Assembly (NCBI GenBank): GCA_023417815.1
Contig: JAEZEI010000110.1
Location: 131,541 to 195,540 of the forward strand
Reading direction: 5' to 3'
From: Bacteroidota bacterium
Lineage (GTDB): Bacteria; Bacteroidota; Bacteroidia; Chitinophagales; Chitinophagaceae
Length of the DNA: 64,000 nt
In this document: positions 54,868 through 63,359 of the stretch, one piece after another
How positions within the stretch are numbered: position 1 is the stretch's first letter
How the letters are laid out: every line of letters starts with the position of its first letter
Program-made: the position numbers and the translations under genes
The notes under the pieces: generated by a model
What the model saw: only the letters and a program-made list of their open reading frames with translations
The model's database searches: none
What the model was told of the DNA's origin: nothing

Positions 54868-56118
54868 TTAATGAATAAATCCCATTAGCAGGCAGGCCAG
54901 TACTATTAGTGGCGCCGGTACACGTGTATATTTCAAAAGAAGAAATGTTCCAATTATAACGGCGGCGCTTAACAGCCACCGCACATCATTCACCTGCACC
55001 GGGATCTCATTCAGCAGGTAAAGCGCAGCGGCCCACATAAATCCTGCTACCACTGCATTGATACCCTCAAGCGCCCTGAACACCACCACGTATTTTTTCA
55101 GGTATTGCCACACCGGGAAAAAGAACAACACCAGCAAGGCGCTTGGAAGAAAGATCGCGACCGTTCCAAGGATGCAACCAAGCATCTGCATCTTCCAGCC
55201 TTCATCTTTCATTATGATCCCTCCTGTATAAGAAGCAACAGAAAAAACAGGTCCCGGCATTGCCCTCACCATACCATAACCTGTAAGCAGTTCCTCCTTT
55301 TCGATCCTGATCGCATTCGGGTTCTTTTCCTGCACCCGCGGCGCCTGCGGGCGGGCAACATACTGGTCGAGCATCAGCGGAAGCAAAACATCTCCCCCGC
55401 CAAACACAAAACTTCCGAACCGGTAAAAATTCTCAAACAGGTTAAAGGCCTTCCTGGATTCCCACTGTTGCTTACGCGCCGATTCACTGAACACCCCGGC
55501 AAGCGCGAAGATGATCAGGAACAGCCAGATATTCGTCCAGCGTATCTGCCTTGGTTTGATCACTTCCTTTTCAGGAATGCGCTTATCGCTGAAGTTGGTG
55601 ACTATTCCACCCGCAATAATCAGTGCCGGGAATACCAGCGGCGATTTAAAAAGGAAGAAGGTGATCACCATGGAGAAGAACATCAGCACCAGGGTAATGA
55701 GGTTGCGTACAGAAACATTGAAAGCATGCAGGGAAGCATATACGAGGAAGCCGATGGCCATTGGTTGCACATAAAAGAACAGGTTCGAAGTAAGTTCGCG
55801 GTCGTGATGATATGCCAGCAGGAACGATAGCGCTCCCATCAGCAGGGCTGCAGGTGTGATCCATATAAGCAGGGTAACCACGGCCAGCGGAACCCCGCCT
55901 CTTTTATAACCAATGAGTGTTATGGTTTGTGTTGAAGATGCGCCCGGAATAAGCTGGCAGAAGGAATTGTATTCCATCAGTTCCTCGGAGGTAACATCCC
56001 TGCGTTTGTTCACGAAGGTTTTGAACATCATACCCAGATGGCCCTGCGGACCACCAAAGGCTGTGATACTGTGAAGCAGCACGGCCTTTATGAAAGGTAT
56101 GTGCCTGAGCATTGCCAA
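54868..56118 (-). CDS. chrA: Chromate transporter family protein ChrA
   Basis: 416 residues, with two homologous CHR halves of about 200 residues each. Half one: ITAFGGPQGHLGMM, YNSFCQLIPGASSTQTITLI; half two: FGSFVFGGGDVLLPLMLDQY, TGYGMVRAMPGPVFSVASYTGG. About ten to twelve membrane segments. Long two-domain members export chromate through the inner membrane by a chemiosmotic mechanism, though many homologues have no proven link to chromate. It follows the 2-oxoglutarate oxygenase gene after 7 bp and is likely co-transcribed with it. Confidence 0.9.
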   Translation of the reverse strand: MAMLRHIPFIKAVLLHSITAFGGPQGHLGMMFKTFVNKRRDVTSEELMEYNSFCQLIPGASSTQTITLIGYKRGGVPLAVVTLLIWITPAALLMGALSFLLAYHHDRELTSNLFFYVQPMAIGFLVYASLHAFNVSVRNLITLVLMFFSMVITFFLFKSPLVFPALIIAGGIVTNFSDKRIPEKEVIKPRQIRWTNIWLFLIIFALAGVFSESARKQQWESRKAFNLFENFYRFGSFVFGGGDVLLPLMLDQYVARPQAPRVQEKNPNAIRIEKEELLTGYGMVRAMPGPVFSVASYTGGIIMKDEGWKMQMLGCILGTVAIFLPSALLVLFFFPVWQYLKKYVVVFRALEGINAVVAGFMWAAALYLLNEIPVQVNDVRWLLSAAVIIGTFLLLKYTRVPAPLIVLACLLMGFIH

Positions 56119-56125
56119 CAGGAAA

Positions 56126-57067
56126 CTATTTCTTTAGACCGATCTCCCTCAGGCGTTCATCAAGGTATTCCCCCGCAGTGGCATCTTCATAAGCCTTCGG
56201 ATGTTGGGCATCAATGCAGGCGTCCAAACAACGAAGACTCATGCTGCTCTTAGGGTGTAAGAAGAATGGAATGGAGAAGCGGCTGGTATGCCATAGCTCA
56301 CGCGGGGGATTCACCACCCTGTGCGTAGTGCTCCTGAGTTTATTGTTGGTGAAGCGTTGAAGCATATCGCCCACATTCACCACGATCTGCTCCGGGAGTG
56401 AAGTTACCCCTACCCAGTCGCCCTGTTTTGTCAGGATCTCGAGTCCATCTGCAGATGCACCAACTAGAAGGGTGATCAGGTTTATATCCTCGTGCTGTTC
56501 TGCACGGATCGCGCTCTTTGGTTCGTGCGTTATCGGCGGATAATGGATTGCCCTTAAAATGGAATTACCATTATGCACAAACTCGTCGAAATAATTTTCG
56601 TCGAGCCCCAGGTACAATGCGATCGCCTGCAGTAATGCCTTTCCTGATCTCTCAAAAGCGCGGTATGCCTTTTCCATGGTTTCATTGAAACCCGCCACTT
56701 CGTTCACTTTCACATTCGGAGGATACTCTTCCTCCCTGAAATTATCCCGTGGAACCTGCCCGTACTGGTAAAATTCTTTCAGGTCCGGCGCATCACTGCC
56801 CTTGGCATGTTCCTTACCAAAACTTGTATAACCACGCTGGCCGGCCAGCTCAGGGATCTCGTATTTTTTCTTTTGCTCCAGCGGCAGGCTGAAGAATTCC
56901 TGCACATATTTATACAGGTCTGCTATCAGTTCATCGGGCACCCCATGATTCTTAACGGCTACAAAGCCTACTTCTTCATAAGCTTTACCCAGTTGTTGAA
57001 CAAAGGCGGCCTTCTTTTGCTCATCGCCGCTTAAAAATTCGGAGAGGTCTACTGATGGAATTGCCAT
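56126..57067 (-). CDS. 2-oxoglutarate/Fe(II)-dependent oxygenase, isopenicillin-N-synthase type
   Basis: 313 residues. The N-terminal DIOX_N part (VDLSEFLSG, GFVAVKNHGVPDELI) is followed by the double-stranded beta-helix core. The iron triad is visible: QHEDINLITLL gives His and Asp, and LRSTTHRVVNPP the distal His; SRFSIPFF holds the Arg-x-Ser that binds the 2-oxoglutarate carboxylate. The length is typical. Substrate unknown; close bacterial relatives are mostly unassigned. It lies 7 bp upstream of chrA and 55 bp after the nadA stop, all on the minus strand. Confidence 0.9.
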   Translation of the reverse strand: MAIPSVDLSEFLSGDEQKKAAFVQQLGKAYEEVGFVAVKNHGVPDELIADLYKYVQEFFSLPLEQKKKYEIPELAGQRGYTSFGKEHAKGSDAPDLKEFYQYGQVPRDNFREEEYPPNVKVNEVAGFNETMEKAYRAFERSGKALLQAIALYLGLDENYFDEFVHNGNSILRAIHYPPITHEPKSAIRAEQHEDINLITLLVGASADGLEILTKQGDWVGVTSLPEQIVVNVGDMLQRFTNNKLRSTTHRVVNPPRELWHTSRFSIPFFLHPKSSMSLRCLDACIDAQHPKAYEDATAGEYLDERLREIGLKK

Positions 57068-57098
57068 GGCTGTTAGTTGTTGAACAAATGTAATAAAA

Positions 57099-57124
57099 GG
57101 TTTTAGAGTTTAAAGTTTAGAGTT
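57099..57124 (+). repeat. Degenerate heptad repeat (AGTTTAR units)
   Basis: GTTTTAG-AGTTTAA-AGTTTAG-AGTTATA directly at the nadA stop codon; an AT-rich relative of the RGTTKGA family. Unlike the others, its G-containing strand is opposite to the sense of the gene it follows. Confidence 0.5.
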
Positions 57125-58133
57125 ATAACCCGTATTGTGCACTGATATCTAGCATCCGGTCTATCGGCTTCTTTGCTGCCAGGCGGATATCTTCCGGCAT
57201 GTTGATCTCGGGAAGTTCATACTTCATGCACAGGTAAAGCTTTTCGAGGGTATTCAGTTTCATATAAGGACAATTATTGCAGGCGCAACTGTTATCCGGT
57301 GGCGCTGGAATGAAGGTCTTATGCGGATTCTTCTTCTGCATCTGGTGAAGGATCCCTGCTTCGGTGGCAACTATAAACTCTGTGGCAGGATCGTTTTCAG
57401 TGAATTTCAGCAATCCTGTAGTGCTTCCTATAAAATCAGCCTCACGTAAAACAGGTTCCTCACATTCAGGATGTGCAATAACCTTTGCATTCGGGTGCCG
57501 GATCTTCAGCTTCTTTATCTTTTCCAGGCTGAATATTTCATGAACGATACATGCGCCGTTCCAGAGCAGCATATCCCTGCCCGTCTGTTTAGCGATATAA
57601 GCCCCAAGGTTCTTGTCCGGGGCAAAAATGATCTTCTGGTCAGGGGGAAGGGTTTCAACGATCGTACGGGCATTACTGCTGGTGCAGATGATATCGCTCA
57701 GCGCCTTCATACCCGCACTGCAGTTAATATAAGTTATTACTATATGATCGGGATGTTTATCGCGGAATTGTTTGAAGAGGGCCGGGGGAGCAGAATCACT
57801 CAGGGAACAGCCGGCATTAAGGTCGGGTAATACCACCTTCTTGTGGGGATTGAGGATCTTCGCTGTTTCGGCCATAAAATGCACACCGGCAAATACGATC
57901 ATATCTGCTTCGGTAGATTGTGCCCGCTGGGATAGTCCAAGGCTGTCGCCGATATAGTCTGCTACATCCTGTATATCCGGCTCCTGGTAATAATGCGCAA
58001 GGATGACGGCGTTCTTTTCTTTTTTGAGTTTTTCGATCTCCGCGAAAAGATCCAGCGCTGGATCGATCTCCATATCTAAAAATCCTTTTTGCTGAACCTG
58101 TTCCAGTAATTCCGGATTGTGTATATCTGCCAT
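57123..58133 (-). CDS. nadA: Quinolinate synthase
   Basis: 336 residues. Condenses iminoaspartate with dihydroxyacetone phosphate to quinolinate, the first pyridine of NAD synthesis. Three [4Fe-4S] cluster Cys are visible: DLNAGCSLSD, AHPECEEPVLREADFIGSTT (with the preceding HPNAKV), and CACNNCPYMKLNTLEKLY near the C-terminus. Substrate-binding motifs AHYYQEPDIQDVADYIGDSL and YINCSAGMKALSDIICTSSN are present. nadB and nadC are not in this window. Its start faces the gene-free region proposed as oriC. Confidence 0.96.
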   Translation of the reverse strand: MADIHNPELLEQVQQKGFLDMEIDPALDLFAEIEKLKKEKNAVILAHYYQEPDIQDVADYIGDSLGLSQRAQSTEADMIVFAGVHFMAETAKILNPHKKVVLPDLNAGCSLSDSAPPALFKQFRDKHPDHIVITYINCSAGMKALSDIICTSSNARTIVETLPPDQKIIFAPDKNLGAYIAKQTGRDMLLWNGACIVHEIFSLEKIKKLKIRHPNAKVIAHPECEEPVLREADFIGSTTGLLKFTENDPATEFIVATEAGILHQMQKKNPHKTFIPAPPDNSCACNNCPYMKLNTLEKLYLCMKYELPEINMPEDIRLAAKKPIDRMLDISAQYGL

Positions 58134-58724
58134 AATATTATTTAATACTTATTATTTAAATAAACAGCTACTATTATTAGGGCTGTGGATTTGTGGAAAG
58201 AGATAGTGAAGTATCACTTGCAAAATTAAATAGTTCGTTTTATCCCCTTCCATTCACAGGTAATTAACATCGATAATAATTCAAATATCCGCTAACTGCA
58301 GGGTATGTATGTATGCGCCTGGTCATTTACGCACACCGGTTAATAAAAATACCGGGGGAAAATGATTTTCATTTTTGTTGTCCTGTTCCTGTGAATGAGG
58401 AATGGATAAAATGGGGGTGATGCACAGTCCCGGGACAAAAAACATTCCCTGCCGGTGTTTTCCCACAAAATTTTCCGCCTTCGGCGGGAAGAAAAACGGG
58501 GTTATCAACATAATCCTGTGTTATTCACCCCCGCGGTGTGAGTTGAAAAGACCGATTACATATGAGCAAAATCAACTCTGTGAGTAGCGACCGGAAATCT
58601 ATGGAATGCCGCCGCGGAAAAATCAGGATGAATCAGGGGTTTCAGCGGTTTTCCACAGCGTATATAAAAGCGTTGATATCTTTTTTTCCCCTATTTTTGC
58701 CGTCCTTAAAACTAACTTTCGCTC
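58134..58724. other. Candidate chromosomal replication origin (oriC)
   Basis: 590 bp without a convincing gene between the divergent nadA and PpiD-like genes. Against TTWTNCACA there is one exact DnaA-box match (58649-58657) and seven one-mismatch matches at 58192, 58327, 58390, 58418, 58459, 58502 and 58521, on both strands. An AT-rich stretch at 58134-58180 could be the unwinding element. parS-like sites and mnmG lie 5-6 kb to the left, and genes left of here are mostly on the minus strand. A small hairpin (CCGCC-TTC-GGCGG) is at 58475-58487. Confidence 0.5.
58692..58699 (+). promoter_or_regulatory. -7 element of the PpiD-like gene
   Basis: TATTTTTG, matching TAnnTTTG, 25 nt before the ATG, giving a leader of about 20 nt. 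Confidence 0.5.
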
Positions 58725-60854
58725 ATGCAAATCATTCAGACCATTCGTGATAAAGGCGCTGCTATAGTTATCGCGGTGATTGCCCTAAGTTTAATTGGCT
58801 TTATCCTGATGGACTCTAACCAGGGAGGAAACAGTCTTTTCAGTTCAATTTCAACCAATGTAGGAAAGGTGAATGGTGAAACCATAGAACTGGATTATTT
58901 TAACCGCCGCATCCGCCAGGCAGAGACCATGGAGGAGCAGCGCACCCAGCAGAAGCTTACCAGTGTTCGCAGCATGCAGATCAGGGAGCAGATGTGGAAC
59001 CAGATCGTGGCTGAAAAAGTATTCTATGCAGAAGCAAAGAAGCTTGGCATCAACTTTACCTCGAAAGAACTCTCTTATATATTATTAAGTAACGACCAGA
59101 ACAACCCGCTTTTACAGGAACAGGGTCTTGTTGATCCTCAAACAGGGAAGCTGAATGTGGCAGAAGCACAAAAGGCGCTGAACGAGATCAAGAAATTCAA
59201 AGGCGAAAGAAGGGAAGCGGTTGATGCGCAGATCATCGACCCCCTGAAACTGAATACAATTGTTGGCCGCTACAACAGCCTGCTCCAGGCGAGTGCATAC
59301 TATCCGGAATGGATGAAGAAGAAAGAGATAGCAGACCAGCAGACCTTTTCAACTATTTCATATGTAGCGATCCCCTATTCAGAGATCCCGGACAGCACTG
59401 TTAAAGTTACCGACGCGGAGATCAATGAATATGTGAATAAGAACAAGGATCTTTTTAAACAGGAAGCGGGAAGAAAGATCTCCTACATTTCCTTCAGCCA
59501 GTTGCCAAGCAGGGAAGACAGTGTTGCAACCCGCGCGCAGCTCGACCAGATCCGCGACCAGTTTGCAGCAGACAGCAATGCAGCGGCATTTGTTGCGCGC
59601 AATGCTTCATCGATCGAGTTCGTGGATGAATTCCAGCCACGCTCAAAGATCACTTCAACTGCGCTTGATTCAATTCTTTCACAACCCGCCGGAACAGTTT
59701 ATGGTCCTTATGTTGAAGGAAGGAATTTCGTGCTGGCAAAAGTTGTTGCAACAAAACAACTTCCCGACAGCGTTCGTGCAAAACATATTCTTATTGCCGC
59801 AAACGATCCGCAAACCGGCGCAGCGATACGCGACGACAGCACTGCAAAGAAACTGGCAGACAGCCTGCTTACAGCGATCAACAACGGTGCAAGCTTTACT
59901 GCTCTTGCTGCACAATTCTCTGCTGACGGCAGTAAGGATAAGGGCGGCGACCTGGGAACCTTTGGTTATGGCGTAATGGTTCCCGAGTTCAATGAATTCA
60001 CGTTTACCAAACCGGTAGGCACCCGGGGTGTTGTTCGCACGCAGTTCGGGTACCATGTAATTGAAGTGACCAACCAGAGCCATTTCAATCCTGCTTATAA
60101 AATTGCATACATAGGTAAGGAGATCAACTCCGGCGATGCAACTATTAATGCAGCTAGTCTTGCAGCGACAAAAGCATCTGCACAGAAAAATGCAAAAGCG
60201 CTGCGCGATTATGCATCCAAGAACGGGCTGGCTCCGATTGAAGTTCCAACCCTGGTTAAAGAAAATGACTTTATGGTTGGAAGCCTGCAGGAAGCAAGGC
60301 CATTGGTACGTTGGGCATTTGAGGCCGAAACAGGCGATGTAAGCGAACCATTTGCAATGGGCGACCAATTCGTTGTTGCCATGGTGGATAAAATATATAA
60401 AGAAGGTGTTCAGGATGCAGAGACTGCAAGGTCGGGCGCTGAACCGATTATCCGCAACCGCAAAAAGGCAGATATCATCATTAAGAAGGTTGGTGCAACT
60501 CCAACCCTGGAGGCTGCAGCCGCAGCATATAACAAGCAGGTACAGCAGGCAGGGGCAGATTCATCGATCACTATGGCAAGCCAGGTGGTGAATGGGATCG
60601 GTGTTGAACCAAAGCTTATCGGTGCAAGCTTCCATAAGGAATTCCAGCAAAAGCCATCTCCTGCCTTCGGCGGATCCAGTGGAGTTTATGTAATTAAAGT
60701 GAATGCCCTGGGCCAGTTGCCGGCAGCACTTCCTGAAATGGAAGCACAGCGCCAGTCATCACGCCTGGGTTCTATGCGCTCCGAAACAAACGACTGGTAT
60801 GAAGGCCTGAGAAAACTGGCCAGCATCAAGGATAAGAGAAGCACACATTATTAA
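58725..60854 (+). CDS. PpiD-like peptidyl-prolyl isomerase / periplasmic chaperone
   Basis: 709 residues. One N-terminal membrane anchor (GAAIVIAVIALSLIGFILMD), then a SurA_N chaperone domain (VGKVNGETIELDYFNRRIRQ), and a parvulin (PPIC rotamase) domain at about residues 345-450: SVRAKHILIAANDPQTG, FTALAAQFSADGSKDKGGDL, GTFGYGVMVPEFNEF, QFGYHVIEV. A second, degenerate parvulin-like segment follows. It assists outer-membrane and secreted protein folding in the periplasm, relevant to the T9SS cargo in this window. A terminator follows directly. Confidence 0.92.
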   Translation: MQIIQTIRDKGAAIVIAVIALSLIGFILMDSNQGGNSLFSSISTNVGKVNGETIELDYFNRRIRQAETMEEQRTQQKLTSVRSMQIREQMWNQIVAEKVFYAEAKKLGINFTSKELSYILLSNDQNNPLLQEQGLVDPQTGKLNVAEAQKALNEIKKFKGERREAVDAQIIDPLKLNTIVGRYNSLLQASAYYPEWMKKKEIADQQTFSTISYVAIPYSEIPDSTVKVTDAEINEYVNKNKDLFKQEAGRKISYISFSQLPSREDSVATRAQLDQIRDQFAADSNAAAFVARNASSIEFVDEFQPRSKITSTALDSILSQPAGTVYGPYVEGRNFVLAKVVATKQLPDSVRAKHILIAANDPQTGAAIRDDSTAKKLADSLLTAINNGASFTALAAQFSADGSKDKGGDLGTFGYGVMVPEFNEFTFTKPVGTRGVVRTQFGYHVIEVTNQSHFNPAYKIAYIGKEINSGDATINAASLAATKASAQKNAKALRDYASKNGLAPIEVPTLVKENDFMVGSLQEARPLVRWAFEAETGDVSEPFAMGDQFVVAMVDKIYKEGVQDAETARSGAEPIIRNRKKADIIIKKVGATPTLEAAAAAYNKQVQQAGADSSITMASQVVNGIGVEPKLIGASFHKEFQQKPSPAFGGSSGVYVIKVNALGQLPAALPEMEAQRQSSRLGSMRSETNDWYEGLRKLASIKDKRSTHY

Positions 60855-60875
60855 GAGAAATTACCAGGATAGAAA

Positions 60876-60897
60876 GAGGGCAACAGCCCTCTTTTTT
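60876..60897 (+). terminator. Rho-independent terminator of the PpiD-like gene
   Basis: GAGGGC-AACA-GCCCTC followed by T6, 21 bp after the stop codon. Confidence 0.93.
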
Positions 60898-61125
60898 GGC
60901 CTAAAGGCCAGCGATACAATAGCTTCCCTACCCCCACACTAAAGTGCGGGGTTATGTTTTTTCCTTAAGACAAGAGACATCATGGTTACGTCCTAATACT
61001 AAATGCGGGATTATGTTTTGTCTTTAAGACAAGAGATGGTTCTTTTGATGTATAGGAAAGCTATTAGGAGGCCATAACCCCGCACTTCAGTGTGGGGGTT
61101 AAAATGCCTTTTTAAAAAATGGCCT
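60898..61125. repeat. REP-like palindromes, left of the RAYT gene
   Basis: Two REP-like elements face each other: 60931-60951 (CCCCCACACTAAAGTGCGGG and one more G) and, inverted, 61078-61098. Each can fold as CCCC-x-CACT/AGTG-x-GGGG. A decayed half copy is at about 60996-61010. GGCC-TAAA-GGCC palindromes cap the unit (60898-60909 and about 61120-61131), and TTAAGACAAGAGA occurs twice. Layout typical of a REP/BIME doublet. Confidence 0.8.
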
Positions 61126-61542
61126 TTAGGCCTGGAGATCTACATCTTTCAGAAACTGGTTAATCCTATCATGATAGGAGATCACCTGGTGGTGGTTCTT
61201 TTGATCATCAATGTATCTTCTTACAGCTTCAAGAGAAGTATTATCGATCTTTACTGCATAGTACTTGTGAGCCCATTGAAGCTTTGAGGGAAAAATTCTT
61301 TCTTTATTCGCCCAGTATGCGGATTCTCCCTTTATTAACATTAAAGCTTTTGCAATTGACAGACCCGGCGCTAAGGTAAAAAGACAGTGAATGTGATCAT
61401 AAGAACCATTGATTCTATCTACGAATATCGATTTGGACCGGGCATTCTCAATAATATGCTCATATAATTTGATTCGTACATTTTCATATAAAACTCTCTT
61501 TCTTCTTTTCACTGCCCAAACTGCATGTATATAATGTTGCAT
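61126..61542 (-). CDS. REP-associated tyrosine transposase (RAYT, IS200/IS605-like)
   Basis: 138 residues from the ATG at 61542 (MQHYIHAVWAVKRRKRVLYE); the longer TTG frame to 61593 is unlikely. Y1_Tnp features: HUH metal site DHIHCLF (H50, H52), and the nucleophile Tyr110 in VRRYIDDQKNHHQ. Intact by eye. REP-like hairpins flank it on both sides, as expected for a RAYT that mobilises or once mobilised REP elements by single-strand cleavage. Unlike IS200 proper, no left/right IS ends specific to this gene were seen, only the REPs. Confidence 0.88.
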   Translation of the reverse strand: MQHYIHAVWAVKRRKRVLYENVRIKLYEHIIENARSKSIFVDRINGSYDHIHCLFTLAPGLSIAKALMLIKGESAYWANKERIFPSKLQWAHKYYAVKIDNTSLEAVRRYIDDQKNHHQVISYHDRINQFLKDVDLQA

Positions 61543-61632
61543 ATAATTGGTTTTTATAAATGTAATTATGATGTAATTCGAAGTCAAGAACAAAAGGGGT
61601 AGAATAAGGGTTATTAATTATCTTTTCCTGAG

Positions 61633-62352
61633 GGCCTAAAGGCCAGGGTACAATAGCTTCCCTACCCCCACACTAAAGTGCGGGGTTATGTTTTCCTTAA
61701 GACAAGAGACATCGTGGTACATCCTAAATTTTTTTTCTCAGGATGCAACATAACCCCACATTTAGAATCTTAGACTCCCTCACAAAAAAGTACGGCTATT
61801 GTGTATCCAAAAGACGAGGGATATCTTCGGCCATACGGCAAAGATGATGCGCTAAGGGCTTTTGGTTTGTTCACCGGGCGAATTGCGATTCATGCTTTGC
61901 CTTCATCGATTAACATCTTTTTGGTTCTTCTATCCCCACACTAAAATGCGGGGAAGGGATTGAAAAATCAGCCCTCTTCATTCAGTCAGCTTTTGCTATA
62001 AAGCCATTAACTGGGATATCTCAATAAAGAAGATTTTTACTTTGTACGGGGAAGTAATTTTTCTTTAGAAAGTCATAACCCCGCACTTTAGTGTGGGGTT
62101 AAAATGCTATTAAGTCATATCATCTGGCCTGAAGATGTACGGCAGATGAATGCCTTGGAAAATATCAGAAAGCTATTAGGAGACCATAACCCCGCACTTT
62201 AACGTGAGGCTCACAACTGAAGTAAGGCATATCCTCTGGGCTGTAAATCTACGGCTGATGCACGCATTGGAAATATGGGGAAGCTATTAGGAGGCCAAAA
62301 CCCCGCACTTTAGTGTGGGGATCACAATGCTATTAGAAATTGGCCTTCAGGC
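61633..62352. repeat. REP-like palindrome field, right of the RAYT gene
   Basis: Five more REP-like elements: 61665-61685, 61934-61953 (same direction), and 62079-62098, 62190-62209, 62301-62320 (inverted). A half copy is near 61749. The segment 61633-61725 repeats 60898-60995 almost exactly (GGCC palindrome, ACAATAGCTTCCCTA, REP, TTAAGACAAGAGACATC). Copies on the inverted side share GAAAGCTATTAGGAG before the REP. The 868-bp stretch 61543-62411 holds no gene. Confidence 0.85.
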
Positions 62353-62399
62353 CCTTTCCTTTTTAACGCATCGCGTAAATGCATCCCCTTTTTATAAAG

Positions 62400-62407
62400 T
62401 AAATTTG
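62400..62407 (+). promoter_or_regulatory. -7 element of the DUF2480 gene
   Basis: TAAATTTG, ending 4 nt before the ATG at 62412 (TTTGCATTATG), the same wording as before the small gene at 50742. Suggests a leaderless mRNA. Confidence 0.5.
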
Positions 62408-62411
62408 CATT

Positions 62412-62909
62412 ATGAGTCTCGTAAACAAAGTTGCCCAGAGTGGTATCATTACCCTTAACCTGGAGGATTTTTATCCTGCAGCCCCGGCAGTGTTTGACAT
62501 GAAGGATTATCTCTTCATGGGGCTTATACTTAAGGAAAAGGATTTCCGGGAGGCACTTAAAACCCTTGACGTTGAACCTTACCGCGATAAAGTGGTTGCG
62601 CTTACCTGCAGCACAGATGCGGTGATCCCCATGTGGGCCTATATGTTGGTGACCAGCCTTCTCCAGCCTGTTTCAAAAGAGATCCTGTTCGGATCGGAAG
62701 AGGAGGTTACGAAGAAACTTATGCTCAGGAACATTTCCTCGATTGATGCTTCACAGTACGCCGATGAACGTGTGGTGTTGAAAGGCTGCGGCGAAAAAGC
62801 CATTGCTGAAGATGCTTACATAGAAGCCACCAGGATCCTTCGCCCTGTTGTGCGCAGCATCATGTATGGTGAGCCGTGCAGCACGGTGCCCGTATTTAAG
62901 CGGAAGTAG
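62412..62909 (+). CDS. DUF2480 family protein
   Basis: 165 residues, soluble, no signal. It matches the Bacteroidota-specific DUF2480 family as I recall it: ITLNLEDFYP near the N-terminus, FDMKDYLFMGLILKEKDFR, CSTDAVIPMWAYMLVTSLLQ, RVVLKGCGEKAI, AYIEATRILRPVVRSIMYGE and CSTVPVFKR. Conserved Cys/Asp positions hint at ligand binding, but the function is unknown. The promoter abuts the start codon. It converges on the small lipoprotein gene, with 5 bp between stops. Confidence 0.85.
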   Translation: MSLVNKVAQSGIITLNLEDFYPAAPAVFDMKDYLFMGLILKEKDFREALKTLDVEPYRDKVVALTCSTDAVIPMWAYMLVTSLLQPVSKEILFGSEEEVTKKLMLRNISSIDASQYADERVVLKGCGEKAIAEDAYIEATRILRPVVRSIMYGEPCSTVPVFKRK

Positions 62910-62914
62910 ATGAT

Positions 62915-63358
62915 CTAAAGTGAATCTTTCTTCATTTCAACCCTGTGGTATTTGAAGTATCCCTGGTGCCTCTTCCAGGTGGTGGTGTAGGAACCTTTTT
63001 CGGCCATTTGTCCTTCTTTGTTTCGCAGCACATACCTGCCCTGCTCTACCAGGCTGTCGTTGTTTCCTTCAAGAGATAGCATCAGTAATTCCTGTTTCAC
63101 AAACCCGCTTTCGGCAAGATCGTTCATGTGATCAATGATAGCAGTGGTATCGCATACCTGCACCGGCGGATGAATGATACAGGCACCAGGTGTAAAGAAC
63201 TTTTTAGCGTTTCGTGCATTCTTTAACCACGCAGTTTCAAACTTCGCGTTATTATACTTCACGTAACGTTCGGTCTTGGCCGGATCATAATCGCTGCCCT
63301 TCTTTTCTTCGCCGCAGGCGGAAAGAATAAACACCAGTATTAAGGGAAGCAGTCTCAT
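62915..63358 (-). CDS. Small lipoprotein, possible NTF2/SnoaL-like fold
   Basis: 147 residues with a lipoprotein signal (MRLLPLILVFILSAC, Cys15). The rest (YVKYNNAKFETAWLKNARNA, TTAIIDHMNDLAESGFVKQE, DSLVEQGRYVLRNKEGQMAE, KGSYTTTWKRHQGYFKYHRV) resembles DUF4440/SnoaL-like cone proteins in strand-helix order and the terminal GYFKYHRV strand. No catalytic role can be assigned. It starts 1 bp after the asnS stop and is probably co-transcribed with it. Confidence 0.7.
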   Translation of the reverse strand: MRLLPLILVFILSACGEEKKGSDYDPAKTERYVKYNNAKFETAWLKNARNAKKFFTPGACIIHPPVQVCDTTAIIDHMNDLAESGFVKQELLMLSLEGNNDSLVEQGRYVLRNKEGQMAEKGSYTTTWKRHQGYFKYHRVEMKKDSL

Positions 63359-63359
63359 C

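Noticed and set aside
58402..58750. Two short open frames in the nadA-PpiD spacer
   Set aside because: 60-62 codons, no motif, and they cross the DnaA-box-like cluster; the second overlaps the real PpiD-like start.
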